This document shows, one piece after another, positions 1 to 5,489 of a stretch of 5,691 nt of DNA. The DNA comes from CAJWBT01 sp964401855 (lineage in GTDB: Bacteria > Chloroflexota > Dehalococcoidia > Lucifugimonadales > UBA3495). The notes beneath the pieces are model-generated. The model searched no databases and had not been told where the DNA came from. It saw only the letters and a program-made list of their open reading frames with translations. A program made the translations under genes and the position numbers. The first letter of the stretch is position 1, and each line of letters starts with the position of its first letter. The stretch spans positions 1 to 5,691 of the forward strand of contig CAYOAF010000080.1 of the NCBI GenBank assembly GCA_964401855.1, given 5' to 3'.

Positions 1-1268
1 CCCGGCTGGGGCGCACCCTGGGCGTCGAGGACCTGATCGCCTTCGACATGGGCGGCACCACCGCCAAGGTATCCCTGGTAAACGGCGGCCGCCCGGCCAC
101 CACCAACCAGATAGAGATCGAGCGAACGCACATGCCCGGCAGCGGTCTGCCCCTGCAAGTGCCCGGCGTGGAGATACTGGAGGTGGGGTCCGGGGGCGGA
201 AGCATCGCCCGGGTACACCTCGGCACCATCGCCGTCGGGCCGGAAAGCTCCCGAGCCGAGCCGGGGCCGATATGCTACGGCTTGGGCGGCAACCTGCCCA
301 CGGTTACCGACGCCGACCTGGTGCTGGGGTACCTCAACCCTTCGTATTTCTTGGGCGGCCAGATGTCGCTGGACCCGGATGCCGCGGCCCAGGGCATCCT
401 CGAGCACGTCGCCCGGCCGCTGGGCCTGACCCTGGAAAACGCCGCTTGGGGCATCCATCAGATGGTCAACGACAATATGTCCCGGGCCATCCGGCTGGTG
501 ACCGTGGACCGGGGCCGGGAGCCCCGCCGCTATGCTTTCGTGGCTTTTGGCGGCGCCGGGCCCGTCCACGGCGCTCGCCTGGCACGGACCTTGGGCGCAA
601 CCCGGTTGATACTGCCGGCCGCCGCCGGCGTGATGTCGGCAATGGGCCTGCTGGCCGCGGGCCTTACCTTCGACCTGGCCCGCACCTACTCAGGCAGGCT
701 AAACGCCGGACTTCTCCAGGGCGTCGACGCCGTCTACGACAGCCTGGAGCGAGAGGCTGAAAGGCTGCTCCAGGAGGCCGGGGTGGTCCAGGGCTACACG
801 CTGGACCGGACCGCCGACATGCACTACCTGGGCCAGGGGTTCGAGATCACCGTGCCGGTCCCCTCCGGCAGGGCGCTGACCGGCGACGACCTGCCCTCCC
901 TTCACCAGGCTTTCCACCAGGCCTATGCGGCCATCTTCGACTACAGCCAGCCGGATGAGCCGGTGGTGGCCACCAACTGGAACCTCACCGCTTCGGGCCC
1001 CTCCAACGGCCCGTCCCTCCTCCGGGCGCCCTCCGCCGCGGGTACCAACCCGGGGGAGGCCCTGAAGGGCTCGCGGCTCGCCTACTTTCCCGAGGCGGGC
1101 GGCTACGTGGACTGCCTCGTCTACGACCGGTACCATCTTGGCGCGGGCATGGTCTTTGAGGGCCCCGCCATCGTGGAGGAGGCCGGCTCCACCTCGGTAG
1201 TGCTACCGGGAGACACCGTGAAGGTGGACGATTGGCTCAACCTGCTGGTGCAGCTTCAAGGAGGGTAG
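1..1268 (+). CDS. hyuA: Hydantoinase/5-oxoprolinase family subunit A, C-terminal part (5' end outside window)
   Basis: This is the C-terminal ~421 residues of a HyuA-type subunit. The frame is open from base 3, so the ATG at 48 is internal and not a start. Family landmarks are FDMGGTTAK (visible residues 14-22, the nucleotide-binding-like signature of the Hydantoinase_A domain), GSGGGSIARV (about 62-71), VGPESSRAEPGPICYG (about 78-93), VTDADLVLGYLNP, and FVAFGGAGPVHGARLA (about 179-194). A C-terminal beta-rich domain follows. Full-length HyuA proteins are usually near 680-700 aa, so roughly 270 residues lie upstream. In this family the A subunit works with HyuB in ATP-dependent opening of hydantoin or 5-oxoproline rings; acetone carboxylase beta subunits are distant relatives. 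The position usually read as SGAEPG is SRAEPG here, perhaps a subfamily feature. It ends at TAG 1266-1268, 5 bp before hyuB. Family assignment is firm; the substrate cannot be read from sequence. Confidence 0.95.
   Translation, partial: RLGRTLGVEDLIAFDMGGTTAKVSLVNGGRPATTNQIEIERTHMPGSGLPLQVPGVEILEVGSGGGSIARVHLGTIAVGPESSRAEPGPICYGLGGNLPTVTDADLVLGYLNPSYFLGGQMSLDPDAAAQGILEHVARPLGLTLENAAWGIHQMVNDNMSRAIRLVTVDRGREPRRYAFVAFGGAGPVHGARLARTLGATRLILPAAAGVMSAMGLLAAGLTFDLARTYSGRLNAGLLQGVDAVYDSLEREAERLLQEAGVVQGYTLDRTADMHYLGQGFEITVPVPSGRALTGDDLPSLHQAFHQAYAAIFDYSQPDEPVVATNWNLTASGPSNGPSLLRAPSAAGTNPGEALKGSRLAYFPEAGGYVDCLVYDRYHLGAGMVFEGPAIVEEAGSTSVVLPGDTVKVDDWLNLLVQLQGG
1258..1264 (+). promoter_or_regulatory. 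Ribosome binding site of hyuB
   Basis: AAGGAGG lies inside the last codons of hyuA, 9 nt before the GTG at 1274. It decides the hyuB start in favour of GTG 1274 over the upstream in-frame TTG at 1232, and implies translational coupling of the two subunits. Confidence 0.85.
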
Positions 1269-1273
1269 ACATC

Positions 1274-2998
1274 GTGACTTCCCAGGTGGACCCGCTGACT
1301 TTCGGCGTGGTGTGGAACGGGCTCATCGCCGCCTCTGAGGAGATGGGCACTACCCTGCGCCGCTCTGCCTACTCCCTGGGTGTACGAGAAGGCCGAGACT
1401 TTTCCGCCGCCCTCTTCGACCGCCAGGGGCGGCTCATAGCCCAGGGCAACTTCAGCCCGGGGCACCTGGGCTCCATGCCCTACGTGGTGGAGCATGTCTT
1501 GAAGGCGTACCCTCCCTCGGCCCTGGAGCCCGGCGACGCCATCCTCCTCAACGACCCTCACCTGGGGTCGGGCCACAAGCCTGACTTCTTTTTGATCTCG
1601 CCCGTCTTCTGGCGCGGCAGCCTGGCCGCCTTCGCCGCCACCTGCGCCCACATGGTGGACGTGGGCGGCACCGGGCCGGGCTCCCAGGCGGTACAGGTCT
1701 CCGACACCTTTCAGGAGGGCATCCATTTCCCGCCCGTCAAGCTGTACCATCGGGGAGAGCCGAACCTTGAACTGTTCGAGGTGCTGAAGGCCAACGTCCG
1801 GCTGCCCGACCGGGTGGTCGGCGACGTTCGTGCCCAGCGCAACGCCACCCGCTTCGGCGAGATCCGATTCCTGGAACTGGTCGAGAGCTACGGCATGGAA
1901 ACCGTGGAGGCGTGCATTGACCAGCTTCTGGACCGCTCCGAGGCCCAGGTCCGGGCGGCAATCCGGGAGATCCCCGACGGAGACTACACTGCCCAGGACT
2001 TTTTCGACGACTACGGGGAGGGCACCGAGCCGCTGACGATACACGTCACCGTGCGGGTCCAGGGCGACGGGCTCACCTTCGACTTCACCGGCAGCAGCCC
2101 CCAGAGCCCCTCCGGGATCAACTCCTTGCTGAACTACACCCGAGCCTACTGCGTCTTCTCCCTCAAGTGCCTTACCGTCCAGGACGCCGTTCCCCAGAAC
2201 GAGGGATGCCTCCGGCCCATGACTCTCATCGCCCCCGATGGCAGCTTGTTCAACCCGCGGCCCCCGGTGGCCTGCGGGCCCCGGGCCATCATGCAGCAGC
2301 GGATAGTAGACACCATTCTCCTGGCCATGGCCCCCGCGCTGCCGCACCGGGTCATCGCCAACAGTTCCCATTGGGCCAACCCGAATTATGGGGGCATCGA
2401 CCCCCGCACGGGAAAGCCCTTTGTCTTCTACGAGATCATCGTGGGTGGCATCGGCGGCAGGCCCATCAAGGACGGGGCCGATGGGCTGTGCTCCGCCTTC
2501 AACCTGGAGAACATCCCGGTGGAGGTCAACGAAAGCCAGTATCCCATAAGAGTCGAACGGCTGGAGTTCGTGGGGGACAGCGGAGGCCCCGGCGCCCACC
2601 GTGGAGGCACTGCCTTGCGCAAGGACGTTCGGGTGCTGGCCAACAATGTGGTGTTCTCCAACCTCACCGACCGGCACCAGTTCTCACCCCGGGGCCTGTT
2701 CGGCGGCCGGGGCGGCCCCAAGGGGCGCACTGTGCTGAACCCGGGGACCCCGGAGGAGCAGTGCCTTCACGCCAAGGGCATATACAAGCTGAGCGCCGGC
2801 GACGTGGTCAGCACCGTCCTGTCCGGCACCGGCGGCTACGGCGATCCGCTGCAGCGGGACCCCGATGAAGTGCTCAGGGACGTGCGCGACGGTTTCGTCT
2901 CGCCGGAAGCGGCGCGCCAGGACTACGGTGTGGCCATCGACACCGCCCGCTGGCGCGTGGACGAAGCGGGGACGGCGCGGCTGCGCCGGAGCAGGTGA
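1274..2998 (+). CDS. hyuB: Hydantoinase/5-oxoprolinase family subunit B
   Basis: Complete 574-aa HyuB-type subunit (Hydantoinase_B family, usually about 520-600 aa), started at GTG 1274 because of the AAGGAGG 9 nt upstream. Landmarks in order: DFSAALFDRQGRLIAQ (42-57), HLGSM (64-68), GDAILLNDPHLGSGHKPD (87-104), HMVDVGG (126-132, equivalent of the HHxDIGG-type motif, likely metal or substrate binding), KDGADGLCSAFNLENIPVEV in the middle-to-late part, GDSGGPGAHRGG (about 434-445), and a C-terminal GTGGYGDPLQRDPDEVLRDV with SPEAARQDYGV, typical of the family end. With HyuA it should form a cytoplasmic ATP-dependent amidohydrolase (N-methylhydantoinase or 5-oxoprolinase type). No acetone carboxylase gamma subunit follows, which argues against a carboxylase. 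No frameshift or missing block was seen. The exact substrate is unassigned. Confidence 0.95.
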   Translation: MTSQVDPLTFGVVWNGLIAASEEMGTTLRRSAYSLGVREGRDFSAALFDRQGRLIAQGNFSPGHLGSMPYVVEHVLKAYPPSALEPGDAILLNDPHLGSGHKPDFFLISPVFWRGSLAAFAATCAHMVDVGGTGPGSQAVQVSDTFQEGIHFPPVKLYHRGEPNLELFEVLKANVRLPDRVVGDVRAQRNATRFGEIRFLELVESYGMETVEACIDQLLDRSEAQVRAAIREIPDGDYTAQDFFDDYGEGTEPLTIHVTVRVQGDGLTFDFTGSSPQSPSGINSLLNYTRAYCVFSLKCLTVQDAVPQNEGCLRPMTLIAPDGSLFNPRPPVACGPRAIMQQRIVDTILLAMAPALPHRVIANSSHWANPNYGGIDPRTGKPFVFYEIIVGGIGGRPIKDGADGLCSAFNLENIPVEVNESQYPIRVERLEFVGDSGGPGAHRGGTALRKDVRVLANNVVFSNLTDRHQFSPRGLFGGRGGPKGRTVLNPGTPEEQCLHAKGIYKLSAGDVVSTVLSGTGGYGDPLQRDPDEVLRDVRDGFVSPEAARQDYGVAIDTARWRVDEAGTARLRRSR

Positions 2999-3004
2999 GG
3001 ATGC

Positions 3005-3022
3005 CATGATATCCCTATCATG
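3005..3022 (+). repeat. Perfect 7-bp stem-loop just after hyuB
   Basis: CATGATA-TCCC-TATCATG forms a perfect 7-bp stem with a 4-nt loop, 6 nt after the hyuB stop. It is AT-rich compared with its surroundings and no T-run follows, so it is not a classical intrinsic terminator. It could be an mRNA 3'-end element or chance. Confidence 0.4.
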
Positions 3023-3056
3023 CAGTCCAACGGTGAGGCGGCACCCGTCGGCGACT

Positions 3057-3075
3057 CGCGCCGCCAGGCGGCGCG
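3057..3075. terminator. GC-rich inverted repeat between convergent genes, possible terminator
   Basis: CGCGCCGCCAGGCGGCGCG is a perfect 9+1+9 inverted repeat; realistically it is a 7-bp all-GC stem with a 5-nt CCAGG loop. It lies between the end of hyuB and the end of the convergent minus-strand gene, where a shared terminator would be expected. Neither side has a T-tract, so termination is an inference; 3'-end protection of mRNA is an alternative. Confidence 0.35.
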
Positions 3076-3155
3076 GCCATCCCTTCCAGCCCGGCCGGGA
3101 ACGTTCAGAACGGCTAAGTACCAAGGCGTTGGGATACAGGTCAGCCCTGGCTGGA

Positions 3156-3408
3156 CTACTGTCCTCCTATGGTTAGCGCCATCGCCTGTTCAGGAGTGTA
3201 GGCCTGGTTCAGCTGCACCGTGTTCCAACTGATCATCTTGGATTCGAGAAGCACCATCTCCGCCGCCTCGAAGCTGGGCGCGTCCAATATCATAACGTTC
3301 TTGTGGGCACCGAGCAAGACGTAAGTCCCCAGGTTCTTGACGTTGTGCTTTTTCGCCAATTCGGGGACCTTTGGCATGGCCTCGCCAGTCATGAGCGACG
3401 AAAAACAT
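3156..3408 (-). pseudogene. Small GYD/DUF3303-like protein, reading frame broken by one base
   Basis: On the minus strand, ATG 3408 is preceded by AGGAGG (3423-3418) at a 9-nt spacing and reads MFFVAHDW, a plausible first beta-strand of small alpha/beta-barrel proteins (GYD, DUF3303 and relatives). The rest, in the +1 frame, contains VPELAKKHNVKNLGTYVLLG, HKNVMILDAPSFEAAEMVLL, WNTVQLNQAYTPEQAMAL and a stop at 3158-3156. That gives helix, strand, strand, helix and a final TPEQAM motif as in those families. The 253-nt span is 84 codons plus one base, so removing one base gives an 83-aa protein of normal family length. The ATG at 3392 would give a 78-aa protein lacking the first strand and any ribosome site. 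The break may be a real mutation, a sequencing or assembly error (there is an A5 run at 3401-3405), or less likely a recoding site. Function of such proteins is unknown. Family assignment is tentative. Confidence 0.55.
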
Positions 3409-3417
3409 GAGTCGAGT

Positions 3418-3423
3418 CCTCCT
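3418..3423 (-). promoter_or_regulatory. Ribosome binding site of the minus-strand small gene
   Basis: AGGAGG on the minus strand, 9 nt before ATG 3408. It supports 3408 and not the ATG at 3392 as the original start, and so supports the frameshift interpretation. Confidence 0.7.
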
Positions 3424-3611
3424 CATTCCTGTTACTGGTTTGATCCGGCATCTGCCGGGGTCCGCATCAACCTTCAGTGGCCTATGGGTCCTGTGCCAGC
3501 CGCCCGGAGCATAGCTTTTCACCGCAACGGTGTCAAACGGTTCTCCACGGCCCCAGAGCCGGGAAGATTCCTCAGCTTGTCGGCCGGAACCCCCTGTCTT
3601 TCGATTGATCC
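3424..3611. other. Divergent intergenic region without a convincing gene
   Basis: This stretch, with the promoter and leader after it, makes up the ~330 bp between the divergent small gene and the selenoprotein operon. It contains the dyad CCGGCA-TC-TGCCGG (3445-3458) and the small hairpin CACCG-CAA-CGGTG (3520-3532). A plus-strand open frame across 3337-3615 overlaps the minus-strand gene and shows no ribosome site or family pattern. I found no clear -10/-35 pair for the minus-strand gene; the best -35-like hexamer, TTGATG on the minus strand at 3470-3465, lacks a good -10 partner. Confidence 0.6.
3445..3458. repeat. 14-bp dyad upstream of the minus-strand small gene
   Basis: CCGGCATCTGCCGG is a perfect 6+2+6 inverted repeat 37 nt upstream of ATG 3408. 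It is nested within a looser outer pairing of TTGAT (3440-3444) with ATCAA (3466-3470). The position suits an operator or a leader hairpin; neither is proven. Confidence 0.35.
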
Positions 3612-3640
3612 TTGACGCCCGGTTATGCGCCCGGTAGAAT
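3612..3640 (+). promoter_or_regulatory. Sigma-70-type promoter of the UGSC operon
   Basis: TTGACG (-35, 3612-3617), a 17-bp spacer and TAGAAT (-10, 3635-3640) form a near-consensus housekeeping promoter on the plus strand. Transcription would start near 3647, about 90 nt before the TTG at 3739. It is the only good promoter seen in the window and suggests independent expression of the two-gene unit. Confidence 0.7.
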
Positions 3641-3646
3641 TTCGCA

Positions 3647-3738
3647 TACCCGAAGGGTCTCGAATCAGAGAGGGGTCTCGCTGGTGCCGTAGAGGGATGC
3701 CGGCCCCATCCCGGTCCTGTCGATAGCGGGAGATTGGT
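3647..3738 (+). promoter_or_regulatory. Structured 5' leader with hairpins and an 8-bp direct repeat
   Basis: The predicted untranslated leader contains GGGTCTCG twice (3655-3662 and 3673-3680, 18 bp apart). It also has a small TCTC/GAGA hairpin between the repeats and a perfect 6-bp stem GGGATG-CCGGCCC-CATCCC (3694-3712). GGGAG (3728-3732) is the likely ribosome site, 6 nt before the start codon. I do not recognise a known riboswitch class. The repeats could be an operator overlapping the start of transcription, or part of an RNA fold. Confidence 0.4.
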
Positions 3739-4812
3739 TTGCAGTTGCTTTCACAAACCTTCAAAGTGCCGGATATCGCGGCGGCGGTGGAATTCTGTTA
3801 CCAGCAGGGCTGGACCGATGGGCTCCCGGTGGTGCCGGCCACGCGGGAGGCGATTGAGCGGATAATCACCTACCTGGGCCGCGACCCTGAAGAAGTGGTC
3901 GGCGTCGTCACCCCCCGGAACGGTATCGCCACCATCGAGAAGATCGCCATCAACTGCGTCATGGCCGGGTGCCGGGAGGAATACGTTCCCATCGTCATTG
4001 CCGCCCTGGAGGCGATGCTGGAGGAGCCCTTCAACCTGAACGGCGTGCAGACCACGACCCACTGCTGCGCCCCGCTGGTTATCGTGAGCGGCCCGGCTGT
4101 GAAGAGACTGGGGTTCAACACCGCGGAGAGCGCGTTGGGCCACGGCTCCCGGGCCAACGCCACCGTCGGGCGGGCGGTGCGTCTCATCCTCTGGAACATC
4201 GGTGGCGGTATTCCCGGCGAGCCGTGCAAGACCACCCACGGCCACCCCGGCTACTACAGCTTCTGCATCGCGGAAAACCAGGACGTCAACCCCTGGGAGC
4301 CGCTCCACGTGGGGCGCGGGTTCGGCACGGAGGAGACGGTGGTCACGGTGGCCGCCGTGGAGTCGCCCCACTCCATCGGCACGGGCGCCGGCTACACCTC
4401 CTCCGATGACGTGCTCTTCGTCATGGCCGACGCGATAGCGACCCTGGGCAGCAACAACCTGAGCGGTGGGGACATGGTTTTGGCCCTGGGGCCTCTGGCG
4501 TCGGAAAACCTTTCCAAGGGCGGCTACAGCAAGCAGGACGTGGTACAGGAACTCATGAAGCGGGCCGTGCGCCCGGTCCGGGAAGTGAAGCGCAAGCATT
4601 CCATCGCCCCGGTAAGCCCGTTCCACTGGAACAAGTTGGTGGACCCCAACGACAACGACGCCCTGGTACCCTTCATCCGGAAACCGGAGAACATCGTCAT
4701 CCTCACCACCGGAGGTTGGGGTTCCCTCGGAGGGTTCGCGGGCCTTTTCCCCGGCTGGGGCAGCCTGGGAGGCCTCACTCAGAGCAAAGCCGTTCGCTTT
4801 CCCAAGGCGTGA
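3739..4812 (+). CDS. Conserved cysteine-containing protein of unknown function, UGSC operon partner
   Basis: This is a 357-aa protein of a type I recognise only by its signature GWTDGLPVVPAT (24-35); I can assign no reaction. Visible features are INCVMAGC (71-78), a vicinal pair in THCCAPLVIVSGP (107-119), SALGHGSRANATVGRA (131-146), GGGIPGEPCKTTHGHPGYYS (155-174), F-C176, and a C-terminal duplication GWGSLGG...GWGSLGG. Cysteines at 20, 73, 78, 109, 110, 163 and 176, with His 108, 135, 167 and 169, could form a metal or redox site; this is inference. No signal peptide or clear membrane segment is seen, so it is probably cytoplasmic. The start is TTG 3739 with GGGAG 6 nt upstream; TTG 3745 is a possible alternative. 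It is first in the operon, 11 bp before the Sec-Gly-Ser-Cys gene, which suggests the two products work together. Confidence 0.85.
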   Translation: MQLLSQTFKVPDIAAAVEFCYQQGWTDGLPVVPATREAIERIITYLGRDPEEVVGVVTPRNGIATIEKIAINCVMAGCREEYVPIVIAALEAMLEEPFNLNGVQTTTHCCAPLVIVSGPAVKRLGFNTAESALGHGSRANATVGRAVRLILWNIGGGIPGEPCKTTHGHPGYYSFCIAENQDVNPWEPLHVGRGFGTEETVVTVAAVESPHSIGTGAGYTSSDDVLFVMADAIATLGSNNLSGGDMVLALGPLASENLSKGGYSKQDVVQELMKRAVRPVREVKRKHSIAPVSPFHWNKLVDPNDNDALVPFIRKPENIVILTTGGWGSLGGFAGLFPGWGSLGGLTQSKAVRFPKA

Positions 4813-4813
4813 T

Positions 4814-4820
4814 AAGGAGG
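4814..4820 (+). promoter_or_regulatory. Ribosome binding site of the UGSC gene
   Basis: AAGGAGG starts 1 nt after the upstream stop codon and ends 3 nt before ATG 4824. The match is excellent but the spacing is short. ATG 4824 is kept because the protein then begins with a beta-strand (MDILLFD), and no other in-frame start fits better. Confidence 0.75.
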
Positions 4821-4823
4821 ACC

Positions 4824-5345
4824 ATGGACATACTACTGTTTGACCCGGTGGGAGACATCGACCTACCCGAACGGGCCGATGAGAAGGTCCTGGACACGCT
4901 CAAGGGCAAGGTCGTCGGCTACATATTCAATCAGCACAACTCGTCGCTCGTTTTCTGGAAGCACCTGGAGGAGAACGTAGAGGGCGCCCTCGAGCCTCCT
5001 AAAACCCTGAAAGTCTACAAGCCAAACACCTGGGCGCCGGCGCCCAAAGATGATATTGCACGGGTTATCCAGGAGACGGACTATGCCCTGGTTGGGGTTG
5101 GGGCTTGAGGGTCCTGCACCTCCGCCGCCGTGCGCGACGGGATTGCCCTCAAGAGTGCCGGCCACCCCGCCATGGTCCTGGTACACGATGTCTTCGAGAA
5201 GGCGGCCCACGCCCAGGCCACGGCCCTGGGAATGCCGGACCTCCGCATCTACGTGTTCCCCCAGCACCGGCCCGGCGAGCCCGATGAAATCGAGATTGAG
5301 AAGGCGGCCCGGGCGGCGGAGGCGCTGGACTCGAACATGCTCTAG
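4824..5345 (+). CDS. UGSC-family selenoprotein with in-frame TGA (Sec95)
   Basis: Read through TGA 5106-5108 as selenocysteine, this frame encodes 173 aa and ends at TAG 5343-5345. The residues around the TGA are VGVGA-U-GSCTSAAVRDG, so U95-G96-S97-C98 is the motif that names the UGSC (seleno)protein family, whose other members carry CGSC. Coding character is continuous on both sides. The N-terminal half has LKGKVVGYIFNQHNSS, a helix and the strand YALVGVG. After the motif come a helix, the strand AMVLVHDVFEKAA, AQATALGMPDLRIYVFPQH and an acidic/alanine-rich C-terminal helix, giving a Rossmann- or thioredoxin-like alpha/beta layout with the UxxC pair at a strand-helix junction. Such a pair usually acts in thiol/selenol redox chemistry. 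No signal peptide is seen. It is translated just after its 357-aa partner. A plain stop at the TGA would leave 94 aa lacking the active cysteine. The selenoprotein call is strong; the reaction is unknown to me. Confidence 0.9.
5104..5153 (+). promoter_or_regulatory. Candidate bacterial SECIS element
   Basis: CTTGAGGG (5104-5111), which includes the TGA, pairs perfectly over 8 bp with CCCTCAAG (5146-5153). Inside, CCGT (5128-5131) and ACGG (5137-5140) form an apical hairpin with the 5-nt loop GCGCG (5132-5136). The loop begins 23 nt after the TGA and has G as its first base. Both match the known layout of bacterial SECIS elements, which lie in the coding region right after the UGA and bind SelB. 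The internal loop is large and asymmetric (16 nt against 5 nt), and other upper pairings such as GCAC 5116-5119 with GTGC 5130-5133 are possible, so the upper arm is tentative. Confidence 0.65.
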
Positions 5346-5374
5346 CCGGCCCTCGCACAAGCACCCGGATAACA

Positions 5375-5462
5375 CGGAAGGCTGAACCACGAGGGAAATC
5401 CACGTTGGTCACCCCAACAAAGGGGGAACCAGGGAGGTCTGCCCCCACCGTTCAGCCTTCCG
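5375..5462. repeat. 88-nt element closed by a perfect 13-bp inverted repeat
   Basis: CGGAAGGCTGAAC (5375-5387) and GTTCAGCCTTCCG (5450-5462) are perfect inverted repeats separated by 62 nt. Inside are two further hairpins: GTTGG/CCAAC (5404-5408 with 5414-5418) and GGGGG/CCCCC (5422-5426 with 5442-5446). The last holds an inner ACC/GGT pair (5428-5430 with 5436-5438). The RNA would be a multi-branched fold 29 nt after the UGSC stop. The sequence that follows, GCTATTTTCC, gives only a weak T-tract, so it may act as an operon terminator or 3' stabiliser. It could also be a small dispersed repeat. Confidence 0.55.
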
Positions 5463-5489
5463 CTATTTTCCGCGGTCAACACAACGAAA

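Noticed and set aside
1232..1273. Upstream TTG start for hyuB overlapping hyuA
   Set aside because: It has no ribosome site, adds residues encoded by the Shine-Dalgarno region itself, and GTG 1274 has AAGGAGG at ideal spacing.
1256..2677. 473-codon open frame on the minus strand across hyuB
   Set aside because: Antisense shadow of a high-GC gene: the plus strand carries clear HyuB motifs throughout, and the minus product has no recognisable domain.
3337..3615. Plus-strand 92-codon open frame in the divergent intergenic region
   Set aside because: It overlaps the better-supported minus-strand gene and the promoter region, lacks a ribosome site, and shows no family pattern.
3751..4626. 291-codon open frame on the minus strand across the 357-aa gene
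   Set aside because: His/Gly/Arg-rich composition typical of a GC shadow; the plus strand has the promoter, the ribosome site and the conserved-looking protein.
5106..5108. TGA as a true stop, with a 94-aa protein and a separate ORF from GTG 5130
   Set aside because: The frame continues unbroken into GSCTSA and on to TAG 5345, the UGSC motif falls exactly on the TGA, and GTG 5130 has no ribosome site and would start inside a helix.
5375..5462. The 3' inverted-repeat element as the SECIS of the selenoprotein
   Set aside because: SECIS elements in the 3' untranslated region belong to archaea and eukaryotes. In bacteria the element directly follows the UGA, where a fitting hairpin exists.
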